From: Verrucomicrobiota bacterium
GTDB lineage: Bacteria > Verrucomicrobiota > Verrucomicrobiia > Chthoniobacterales > UBA10450
Reading direction: 5' to 3'
NCBI GenBank assembly: GCA_003218815.1
Contig: QHON01000043.1
Coordinates: 1-12,377, forward strand
Length of the DNA: 12,377 nt
The notes under the pieces were generated by a model. That model did no database searches. It was given only the letters and a program-made list of their open reading frames with translations, and was not told the origin of the DNA. A program made the translations under genes and the position numbers. Of this stretch, positions 6,586 through 12,377 are shown one piece after another (the first letter of the stretch is position 1; the number at the start of each line of letters is the position of its first letter).

Positions 6586-8988
6586 CTAGACCTCGGTGGT
6601 TCCCCAGAATTTGCGGAACGCGCCTGGCCAGCTGCGGGCGATGACACTTTTCCGAGCGCAGTTACCCATGCGTTCCCGCAAAGCAGGGTCGGTGACCAGT
6701 GTGCGAATGGCGCTCGTGAAATCATCGACATCGTGCGATTTGGTGATGAGGCCGTTTTCGTTGTCTTGGACTAATTCCTTTGGGCCGCCGGAATCGGAAA
6801 CGACGACCGGCACGCCGGAGGCCTGCGCTTCGATGATCACATTGCCGAACGTGTCAGTCGTGCTGGGAAAAACAAAAATATCAGCGGACGCGTACGCTGT
6901 TGCCAACTCCTTGCCCCTGAGATAGCCCGTGAAAAATGCCTCGGGCAACGATTCAGCAAACGCCTCGGAGTACGGGCCGTGACCGACGACAAAAAGTTGT
7001 ACGGGAAGGCCTTCGTCGCGTAACCGCCGATAGGCATCAGCCAAAACATCGAGATCTTTTTCTCGTGAAACCCGGCCGACATAGAGAAGACGAACCTCGC
7101 CATTTTGCACGCCGAATTTCTCAAAGAACGCGGGATCGCGCCGTGCTGGGGTGAATAGTTCGGTATCGAGACCACGGGGAAAAATTTTCAGTTTCGTGGG
7201 ATCGAAGCCGCGCTTGATCCAGCTTTGTCGATATTCTTCCGAGTTGACGAAAACGACGTCGAGCTGGCCGTAAAACCAGTGCATGTAGCGCCACGCCACG
7301 CTTTCGAGGAAGCTGTCCTCGGTAAGAATGCGGATGTATTGCGGAAAATCGGTGTGATAAATGCCGCTCGTTTGCAGGTTGAGCATCTTGGCTGCAAGCA
7401 GACCTGTTAATCCGACCGGCCCTGGAGTGCTGATAATAATCTCGGTAAATTTTTCCCGCTGAATATAATCAAGGATTCGAAGAATCGGCGGAAAGCTCAG
7501 CTTTTGTAGCTCGTATTCAGGCAGCTCGAATTCACCAATCGGCTGGAAATTCTTGATTGGGATGTTGTCGACACTCAACTCGCTGCGCGAAACAACCACG
7601 ACTAATTCCTGTCCCGCGTCTGCGCCGGCCGCAGTCATCTTTCGAATCGTAGTCGCTACGCCGTTCACATCGTCCAATGTATCGGTGAACCACGCGCGTT
7701 TGCGATTTTGCAGTGCGACGGGAACTTCGCCGGTCAACTCTTTGAAAATGCCGCGGAGCCATTTTCGTGAGGGCGCCTGGCTGTGAAAACCGTAGATGTA
7801 TGGCGTAAGGATCACCAGTATCGGCGCAATTGCACTGATAGCCTGCATGCTCTCGACCATGTTGCCGCTACCGATTTGCTGAACGAATTTTTTGAAAAAT
7901 CGAAACGTGAGTTGCTCGGCCACCATATTCGCCATGAGAAATGTGCGGCGTTCCGGTTCGCTGACTGCGTCTAATCGCTCGGCGAGTTTCGCTTTTACTT
8001 CAGGTCGTGCAAAATAACCGGAAAGCTCCTTCCAGAGCGACACGTTTGCAGGCTTGAACAGGTCGAAAATTTTTCCGGACAACACAGCTTGTCCGGCCAG
8101 GCTCGCTTTTTCCGCGAGCGTGAATTCGGTTGGATCGCGTCCTTCCATAAAACGCGAAAACATTTTTTCCAGCAATGCGGCGCTCGGCCCGAGCTTTTCG
8201 TGGAAATGGTCTTCGATGAAACAGGCGACCGTATTGTAGAAGCCGTGCGACAGGGCGAGGGGAGTTCCACCGTGACCTCGCGCGCTGCAATCGCCGCTGC
8301 GAACGTATTCGAGAAATTTTGTCGCAGACTCCGCGTCCGGCGTTTCCGTAAAAGCCGAAGCGGCAAATTGTCCGCCGTGATCATCCGAGCCGCCGATGAA
8401 AATCTTTTTCCACGGCTCAGCGTGCGCGGGCGCCAGATTATGGCGGTTTGCAAACACGTCGATTTTCTCCGGCGTCAGTTGCCTGAGAAGAATTTGGGCA
8501 AGGTCGCTTAGAAGGGCGTCGCGCAGACCGTTGATCCCCTCGAAATGTTTGAAAAGAAGGATGAGCCGTTCGAGATGACTCGCGTCAAGCTGGCCATTAA
8601 TGCTGTACAACGGATGTGCAACCGCATGTGCGATTTGTGCTATTTGGAGATAGTGCTGCAGCTCGAAAATATTATCCCGGACACCTTCGATCTTGCCGTG
8701 TTGTTCTTGTGAAATTCCCCAAACGAGGATGTGCAGCTTGCACGGATCTTGCGGAAAATAGGTCGTAACTTGTTCGCTAATAAAAGTGTGTGGGAGATCG
8801 ATAATCTGCAGGCAACCATCGATTGTATCGTGATCCGTGATCGTCACATAATTCATGCCGCGCTCCAGCGACTGCCGGTGCAACTCTTTGGGATCAGAGT
8901 AACTATCGGGAAAATCGAAACGACGGAACAACCATTCCTCCGAGCGCGCGCTGTAGCGTGAGTGAATGTGTAAATCGCACTTGCTCAT
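6586..8988 (-). CDS. PHP-domain and GT4 glycosyltransferase fusion protein
   Basis: An 800-residue two-enzyme fusion. Residues 1 to about 240 are a PHP-superfamily metallo-hydrolase domain with its metal-ligand motifs: DLHIHS (5-10), TDHDT (51-55), Glu72, LHILVWG (85-91), AHP (124-126) and SDDH (201-204). Residues about 430-800 are a GT-B fold family-4 glycosyltransferase. It opens with TDTLDDVNGVATTIRK (435-450), has the acceptor-side HTDFPQYIRILTED (545-558), the donor-site GRVSREKD (638-645), and a D-x7-E motif (Asp712, Glu720) where E-x7-E is commoner. This resembles MgtA/PimB-like mannosyl or glucosyl transferases acting on lipid-linked acceptors. The linker (about 250-430) is mostly helical by composition and holds a hydrophobic stretch at 383-400 that may be membrane-associated; I do not recognise it. 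The gene starts 3 nt after the deacetylase-like gene. Catalytic activity of each half is inferred from motifs; donor and acceptor are unknown. Confidence 0.85.
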   Translation of the reverse strand: MSKCDLHIHSRYSARSEEWLFRRFDFPDSYSDPKELHRQSLERGMNYVTITDHDTIDGCLQIIDLPHTFISEQVTTYFPQDPCKLHILVWGISQEQHGKIEGVRDNIFELQHYLQIAQIAHAVAHPLYSINGQLDASHLERLILLFKHFEGINGLRDALLSDLAQILLRQLTPEKIDVFANRHNLAPAHAEPWKKIFIGGSDDHGGQFAASAFTETPDAESATKFLEYVRSGDCSARGHGGTPLALSHGFYNTVACFIEDHFHEKLGPSAALLEKMFSRFMEGRDPTEFTLAEKASLAGQAVLSGKIFDLFKPANVSLWKELSGYFARPEVKAKLAERLDAVSEPERRTFLMANMVAEQLTFRFFKKFVQQIGSGNMVESMQAISAIAPILVILTPYIYGFHSQAPSRKWLRGIFKELTGEVPVALQNRKRAWFTDTLDDVNGVATTIRKMTAAGADAGQELVVVVSRSELSVDNIPIKNFQPIGEFELPEYELQKLSFPPILRILDYIQREKFTEIIISTPGPVGLTGLLAAKMLNLQTSGIYHTDFPQYIRILTEDSFLESVAWRYMHWFYGQLDVVFVNSEEYRQSWIKRGFDPTKLKIFPRGLDTELFTPARRDPAFFEKFGVQNGEVRLLYVGRVSREKDLDVLADAYRRLRDEGLPVQLFVVGHGPYSEAFAESLPEAFFTGYLRGKELATAYASADIFVFPSTTDTFGNVIIEAQASGVPVVVSDSGGPKELVQDNENGLITKSHDVDDFTSAIRTLVTDPALRERMGNCARKSVIARSWPGAFRKFWGTTEV

Positions 8989-8991
8989 TCT

Positions 8992-9807
8992 TCAGCCTCT
9001 GTGGCCGGTCATTAATCTCCGCTCGGCGACCCAGTCCCGATAGGTTGTTGGCGTTCTCGTTTCATTGCTTCTATCTACCAATCGCAAAATCTGCCGCCAA
9101 ATGACGGGATGAGAATAATCCGGCGGATGAATACTTAGCCGCAACAGAGGATTATTCTTCAAAAAGGGAAACAGTGCGCCATTCCAAGCACGGCTGACGG
9201 CGCGCCGCCAACCGCTGCGAACGCTGTACACCATCGATCTTGTGGAGAACTCTTCGCCTGAACGGAGATCGCGCACTGTGCGCAATCGCGTCGTGTATTC
9301 CAATTCGGCATCGCGCGCGGCACGTTCGCCCTCTCTGCTGAGGAGCCAGGCAGGCGCGACAAAACCTCGCGGGGTCAATCCGCTTGCACGGAATTCATCG
9401 CGCGCATTCGTGATTCGCCGCAAGGCCTCCTCATAATCGAGATCGTAAAATTCTCCTTCGTCATTCGTATACAACCTCGTCAGAAACTTGTCCCGGAAGC
9501 TTTCATGGGGATCGGGGGGACGTTCATGAAAATAGCCATGGATGACAATCTCATGACCGTCCGCTTCTAGATTCCTCAGCCACCCGATGAATTGTCGATC
9601 TCTCGTCGCCAACCCTTGATGATGATAATCGGGGATAACGAGGAGAGAACAGATGCGGACACCGTGGCGAGATAACTCCGAAATGATTTTGCTCGCGACA
9701 TCCCGGTTGGACGGAGCGACATCGTGCAGAGAGACAACCATGAAGTCTCTGGTCGCGGCTGTTGTTGCGACAAGTGGGACGAATTGAGTGGCGACAACCG
9801 AAGTCAT
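8992..9807 (-). CDS. DUF2334 polysaccharide-deacetylase-like protein
   Basis: A 271-residue protein of the carbohydrate-esterase-4-like (NodB fold) superfamily, DUF2334 branch. It would remove an acyl group from a sugar or act on a related amide or ester in envelope glycans. Visible motifs are VSLHDVAP (25-32, metal Asp29), EIVIHGYFHE (86-95, metal ligands His90 and His94), the RGFVAPAWLLS motif (147-157) and LSIHPPDY (224-231, His227 as probable catalytic-side residue). The full motif set suggests an active enzyme. No clear signal peptide is seen; the first 22 residues are mildly hydrophobic, and Met23 (ATG at 9741), immediately before the conserved core, is an alternative start. The stop lies 3 nt before the glycosyltransferase ATG, so the two are probably translated together and may act on one glycan. 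Substrate not determinable. Confidence 0.82.
   Translation of the reverse strand: MTSVVATQFVPLVATTAATRDFMVVSLHDVAPSNRDVASKIISELSRHGVRICSLLVIPDYHHQGLATRDRQFIGWLRNLEADGHEIVIHGYFHERPPDPHESFRDKFLTRLYTNDEGEFYDLDYEEALRRITNARDEFRASGLTPRGFVAPAWLLSREGERAARDAELEYTTRLRTVRDLRSGEEFSTRSMVYSVRSGWRRAVSRAWNGALFPFLKNNPLLRLSIHPPDYSHPVIWRQILRLVDRSNETRTPTTYRDWVAERRLMTGHRG
8996..9000 (-). promoter_or_regulatory. Ribosome binding site of the PHP-GT4 gene
   Basis: On the minus strand the bases AGAGG sit seven nucleotides before the ATG at 8988. They lie inside the last codons of the deacetylase-like gene, which supports this start and suggests coupled translation. Most other minus-strand genes here lack a recognisable Shine-Dalgarno sequence. 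Confidence 0.6.
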
Positions 9808-9866
9808 GTCTGCAAATTTTCAATAGCGCTCTTCCCAGCGACAAGCGCAAAAGAGGCAAAGACGCG

Positions 9867-10274
9867 CTACCCTCCCATAAGAACAATCGCACGAAACTCT
9901 CCGCCCGTCACCGGCATGACGGAGAGGCGCGATTGGCGCACAAGCTGAATTTTCTTCAGCCGGGGAGCCTCCTTGATCTGGTGAAGCGTTACCGGTCGCC
10001 GTAGCGCTTTGATCGGTACAAGGTCCACGGCACTCCAATCGCCTTCGCTGGCAGTTGGGTCTGGGTAAGCTCCACGCGTGACTTTGGCAATACCGACAAC
10101 GGCTTTTTCGATGCCGCTATGATAGAAGAGCACTTCGTCGCCCCTTCTCATCCTGCGCAAATTGTTTCGCGCAGTGTAATTTCGAACGCCCGTCCAATTG
10201 GTCTTGCCCTCGGTCGTAAAGTCGGACCACGAGTAAGAGGACGGTTCTTGTTTTACCAGCCAGAAATTTTTCAT
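9867..10274 (-). CDS. EVE-domain protein (THYN1-like)
   Basis: A small 135-residue protein consisting almost entirely of one EVE domain, a PUA-like fold thought to bind modified bases in nucleic acids. The reading frame stays open upstream to 10406, but the conserved family start KNFWLVKQEPSSYSW follows the ATG at 10274, and the upstream residues look unrelated, so I start there. Typical strings are WLVKQEP (5-11), TNWTGVRNYTARNNLRRMRRGDEVLFYHSG (25-54), KAVVGIAKV (57-65) and AYPDPTA (69-75). The length agrees with bacterial members (about 135-155). It lies divergently from tmk with only 66 nt between starts, and 59 nt upstream of the deacetylase-like gene, so it may or may not share that operon. 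Function in this organism is unknown; EVE proteins have been linked by genome context to restriction and stress systems, but nothing of the kind is visible here. Confidence 0.9.
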   Translation of the reverse strand: MKNFWLVKQEPSSYSWSDFTTEGKTNWTGVRNYTARNNLRRMRRGDEVLFYHSGIEKAVVGIAKVTRGAYPDPTASEGDWSAVDLVPIKALRRPVTLHQIKEAPRLKKIQLVRQSRLSVMPVTGGEFRAIVLMGG

Positions 10275-10340
10275 GATTGAAATAGGTATCCGCTTCCCGC
10301 GCATTCGACAACTGCACGGGCGTGATTCACAATCGAGCTG
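10275..10340. promoter_or_regulatory. Divergent intergenic region between the EVE-domain gene and tmk
   Basis: The 66 bases between the two divergent start codons must contain, or be overlapped by, the promoters for both directions unless these lie inside the coding regions. I found no good -35/-10 pair in either direction. Upstream of tmk, gagctg immediately before the ATG is a weak ribosome site. The regulatory role follows from geometry only. Confidence 0.4.
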
Positions 10341-11015
10341 ATGCGGCGGCTGCCATTCATTACGTTTGAAGGATCGGAGGGGTGCGGAAAGTCCACTCAA
10401 GTCCAAAGACTGGCCGCGCGTCTGGAACGTTCTGGTGTTTCATATCTCGTTACACGTGAGCCCGGCGGCACGGCGATTAGTGAAACAATTCGGGAACTTC
10501 TCCAGTTCGCACCTCATGGCGAGACGATGAGACCTCAAACAGAGCTGCTCTTGTTCGAAGCGAGCCGAAGTCAGCTGGTTCGCGAAATAATTCAACCAGC
10601 ACTAGAGAGTGGCCTTTGCGTGATCTCGGATCGTTTCTTCGACTCGACGACAGTTTATCAAGGCGCAGCCCGAAATCTAAACGCGGAAATGATCGCTCGG
10701 CTGAATGTATTTGCCGTTGGCGATTGCATCCCGGACCTAACCTTCGTGCTGGATGTCGATGCCGCGACTGCGAGTTCGCGAATGCGACGCGCGGGGCGCA
10801 AACCGGATCGGATGGAACAGGAATCGACGGAATTTTATGACGAGGTTCGAAAAGCCTATCGCGAGCTCGCTGCGCGTGAATCGCATCGCGCCGTTTTGAT
10901 AGATGGCACGCAATCCGTTAACAAAGTCGAGGACGAGATTTGGGAAATAATCTTGTCTCGTTTTCCCGCACTGGGGGCTGGTTCGCGATTCGCAATCCGC
11001 AATCCGCAATCCTAA
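10341..11015 (+). CDS. tmk: Thymidylate kinase (dTMP kinase)
   Basis: Cytoplasmic enzyme that phosphorylates dTMP to dTDP with ATP, needed for DNA synthesis. The 224-residue protein has the P-loop EGSEGCGKST (10-19), the TREPGGT motif (38-44), the DRFFDSTTVYQG segment (97-108, the DR(Y/F) motif) and a LID-type segment with GRKPDRMEQES (152-162). The start fits the family (MRRLPFITFEG, P-loop right after the first strand). The final residues after about 210 (GAGSRFAIRNPQS) extend beyond the usual end and are encoded by a short tandem repeat, listed separately. holB begins one base after the stop, so the pair is co-transcribed. Tmk and HolB genes are adjacent in many bacteria. Confidence 0.97.
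   Translation: MRRLPFITFEGSEGCGKSTQVQRLAARLERSGVSYLVTREPGGTAISETIRELLQFAPHGETMRPQTELLLFEASRSQLVREIIQPALESGLCVISDRFFDSTTVYQGAARNLNAEMIARLNVFAVGDCIPDLTFVLDVDAATASSRMRRAGRKPDRMEQESTEFYDEVRKAYRELAARESHRAVLIDGTQSVNKVEDEIWEIILSRFPALGAGSRFAIRNPQS
10984..11011 (+). repeat. Seven-base tandem repeat within the 3' end of tmk
   Basis: Three perfect copies of cgcaatc (10991-10997, 10998-11004, 11005-11011) are preceded by one degenerate copy (10984-10990, cgcgatt). Because the period is seven, the repeat is read in all three frames and encodes the C-terminal residues of Tmk (RFAIRNPQS), just before the stop. Such short repeats often sit between genes; here one seems to have been absorbed into the coding region. 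Confidence 0.8.
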
Positions 11016-11016
11016 A

Positions 11017-11988
11017 ATGGGTTTTTCCCGAACAGCCGCGCTTGGATATTTGCGCCGAGCCCATGAACAAAATCGACTCGCGCATGCCTATTTGATTTCG
11101 GGGTCGCAGGGGAGCGGCAAACAGCTACTCGCGGCAGAGTTGGCCAGTCTCGTGAACGGAACGAAGGCAACTGACGTTTTCTCCTCGAAGGCTCGGGAGA
11201 TTTTCGTTGCTCAGCCTCAATCGAAATCCCGCCGCATCGTCATAGGGCAGATTCGCAACATCGAACATGCGTTGCAGATGCGTGCCTCACATGGGCGACG
11301 CAAAGTAGCGATCATCTCCGATGCTGATCGGCTTCAACCACAGGCTGCGAATGCATTCCTTAAGACACTGGAAGAGCCGCCGAAAGATTCGTTGTTGCTG
11401 CTTCTGAGCGCGTTGCCCGAAGCGTTGCCCGACACAATTGTTTCCCGGTGCATCGCGATCCCACTTGCTCCGGACGACGAAGACAAAAATAAACCGGAAG
11501 AACAAAAGCTTGTGAAATTGCTTCAGGGGACGGCGCGTGAGCAGAACTGGAATATTCAACACGCCTATCGATTGGCTCAGGCATTTCAGCGTCTGCTCCG
11601 CCTGATTCGCGACCAGATTAAAGGCGATACCGATGAAGCATTGCGGAGCGAGGAAGCGCGCTACGGGAATTCGACCGACGGCGTCTGGCTCGAAGAACGA
11701 GAAGAATATTACAAGGCGCTTACCGAGAGTCTCTATCTGCAACGGCGTGCCGGATTGATTGAAACCTTGTTCAGCTGGTGGACTGACGTTCTTCGATCCG
11801 GCAACGGCGTCGATTGCAGGGAATTACCGAACGCGCGAAAAGAAACCGGCGCGCTCGCCAAGCGTTTTCCTACGACGGAGATCCTGCGAAAGCTCCAGCG
11901 GTTGGAAGAATTGCGCGACCAGCTCGGTCGCAATATCCAGGAAGCGCTCGCGATCGAGGTTGCGTTCCTGGGAATCTTCGCTGGCTGA
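11017..11988 (+). CDS. holB: DNA polymerase III delta-prime-like clamp-loader subunit
   Basis: A 323-residue AAA+ protein expected to be the delta-prime subunit of the clamp loader, which places the sliding clamp on primed DNA. Residues about 5-45 give the start of the fold (ALGYLRRAHEQNRLAHAYLISG) with a degenerate Walker A, GSQGSGKQ (29-36), where the usual Thr or Ser is Gln. Then follow VAIISDADRL (97-106, Walker-B-like), NAFLKTLEEPP (112-122) and the SRC motif (143-145), all hallmarks of the delta-prime/DnaX group. No four-cysteine zinc module is seen between the Walker motifs, unlike DnaX. Delta-prime is commonly unable to bind ATP, so the altered Walker A supports HolB over DnaX. The C-terminal part (about 160-323) is helical and poorly conserved. 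It starts one base after tmk. Confidence 0.88.
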   Translation: MGFSRTAALGYLRRAHEQNRLAHAYLISGSQGSGKQLLAAELASLVNGTKATDVFSSKAREIFVAQPQSKSRRIVIGQIRNIEHALQMRASHGRRKVAIISDADRLQPQAANAFLKTLEEPPKDSLLLLLSALPEALPDTIVSRCIAIPLAPDDEDKNKPEEQKLVKLLQGTAREQNWNIQHAYRLAQAFQRLLRLIRDQIKGDTDEALRSEEARYGNSTDGVWLEEREEYYKALTESLYLQRRAGLIETLFSWWTDVLRSGNGVDCRELPNARKETGALAKRFPTTEILRKLQRLEELRDQLGRNIQEALAIEVAFLGIFAG

Positions 11989-12039
11989 AAGTATGACTCG
12001 CCACTTTCGTTGTATTTTGATCAGAGTGAGAAGGTCGGT
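11989..12039 (+). other. Short spacer between holB and fabG with the fabG ribosome binding site
   Basis: These 51 bases contain gagaagg (12028-12034), a good Shine-Dalgarno sequence whose AAGG lies five bases before the fabG ATG at 12040, confirming that start. No terminator hairpin is visible after holB, so fabG may be read from the tmk-holB transcript. Confidence 0.6.
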
Positions 12040-12377
12040 ATGAGATTCGAGAATCAAGTTGCGATTGTAACCGGCGCGGGGAGAGGCATTGGACACGCGA
12101 TTACATTGCGGCTGGCGAGCGAGGGCGCGCGTGTTGCGTGCATAAGTCGGACCGAGGCGAACGCAAAGAAAACTGCGAAGCAGATCAACGGGACGCAGCC
12201 GAACGCGGCTAGAGCATACGCCATCGATGTTGCCAGTCATGCCGCCGTTCAAAAACTCGGTACCCAGATTCTCGAGGACTTCGGCAAGATCGATATCTTA
12301 GTCAACAACGCCGGTGTCACGCGCGACGGACTTAGCATGCGCATGTCTATGGAAGACTGGGACACGGTTATCAACAC
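12040..12377 (+). CDS. fabG: 3-oxoacyl-ACP reductase, FabG-type SDR (5' part, cut by window edge)
   Basis: The first 112 codons of a short-chain dehydrogenase/reductase, probably the NADPH-dependent reductase of fatty-acid elongation. Visible are the cofactor motif TGAGRGIG (11-18) after the first strand, an IDV segment (about 68-70) and the structural NNAG motif (90-93). GVTRDGLSMRMSMEDWDTVIN follows and is close to the usual FabG sequence (GITRDGLLMRM). The catalytic Ser-Tyr-Lys residues lie beyond the window. The family is certain; the exact assignment as housekeeping FabG rather than a paralogue is likely from the similarity of this stretch and from its position next to tmk and holB, since fab genes lie near tmk-holB in some other bacteria such as E. 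coli. Confidence 0.85.
   Translation, partial: MRFENQVAIVTGAGRGIGHAITLRLASEGARVACISRTEANAKKTAKQINGTQPNAARAYAIDVASHAAVQKLGTQILEDFGKIDILVNNAGVTRDGLSMRMSMEDWDTVIN

Noticed and set aside
10277..10310. TTGAAA as a possible -35 box for tmk, and TTGTCG with TACCTA on the other strand for the EVE gene
   Set aside because: The partner -10 boxes at suitable spacing match the consensus poorly in both directions.
10275..10406. Upstream extension of the EVE-domain frame by 44 codons
   Set aside because: The extension runs through the divergent intergenic region and into the start of tmk; the conserved EVE sequence begins exactly at the ATG at 10274.
144..10406. A defence, toxin-antitoxin or phage system around the EVE-domain gene
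   Set aside because: EVE domains can accompany restriction systems, but no nuclease, methylase, integrase or toxin-like gene is present in the window.

Overview
The window is a dense bacterial chromosomal segment with moderate GC, almost no non-coding DNA, and no tRNA, rRNA, CRISPR array, transposase or phage gene that I could find. The envelope and replication genes suggest a free-living bacterium with a peptidoglycan wall. The style (near-contiguous genes, weak Shine-Dalgarno sequences, tmk-holB-fabG order) would fit a soil lineage such as Verrucomicrobiota. That is only an impression; no taxonomic marker in the window settles it.

Left and middle part (about 144 to 10274, all on the minus strand). 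Read in the direction of transcription, the genes are: an EVE-domain protein, a DUF2334 polysaccharide-deacetylase-like protein, an unusual fusion of a PHP metallo-hydrolase domain with a GT4 glycosyltransferase, malto-oligosyltrehalose trehalohydrolase (TreZ), a GH133/GDE-type glycogen debranching enzyme, an MscS-family channel, and a secreted L,D-transpeptidase. Several junctions are tight: 3 nt between the deacetylase and the glycosyltransferase, and an 11-nt overlap between treZ and the debranching gene. The largest gap in the window (163 nt, glycosyltransferase to treZ) holds a long, nearly perfect inverted repeat that ends six bases before the treZ ATG.

Right part (10341 to the end, plus strand). 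This is a housekeeping block transcribed divergently: thymidylate kinase (tmk), the DNA polymerase III delta-prime-like subunit (holB), and the first 112 codons of a FabG-type 3-oxoacyl-ACP reductase cut by the window edge. The neighbourhood of fab genes, tmk and holB recalls the gene order known from other bacteria.

How the genes may work together (inference). TreZ and the debranching enzyme would convert glycogen-type glucans into trehalose, an osmoprotectant. MscS releases solutes on hypo-osmotic shock, and the L,D-transpeptidase reinforces or remodels peptidoglycan. The GT4 and deacetylase proteins act on lipid-linked or surface glycans. Together the cluster reads as an osmotic and envelope-stress unit. 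The most noteworthy items are the PHP-GT4 fusion with its uncharacterised middle region, the pairing of TreZ with a GH133-type debranching enzyme without TreY in view, and the structured element before treZ.
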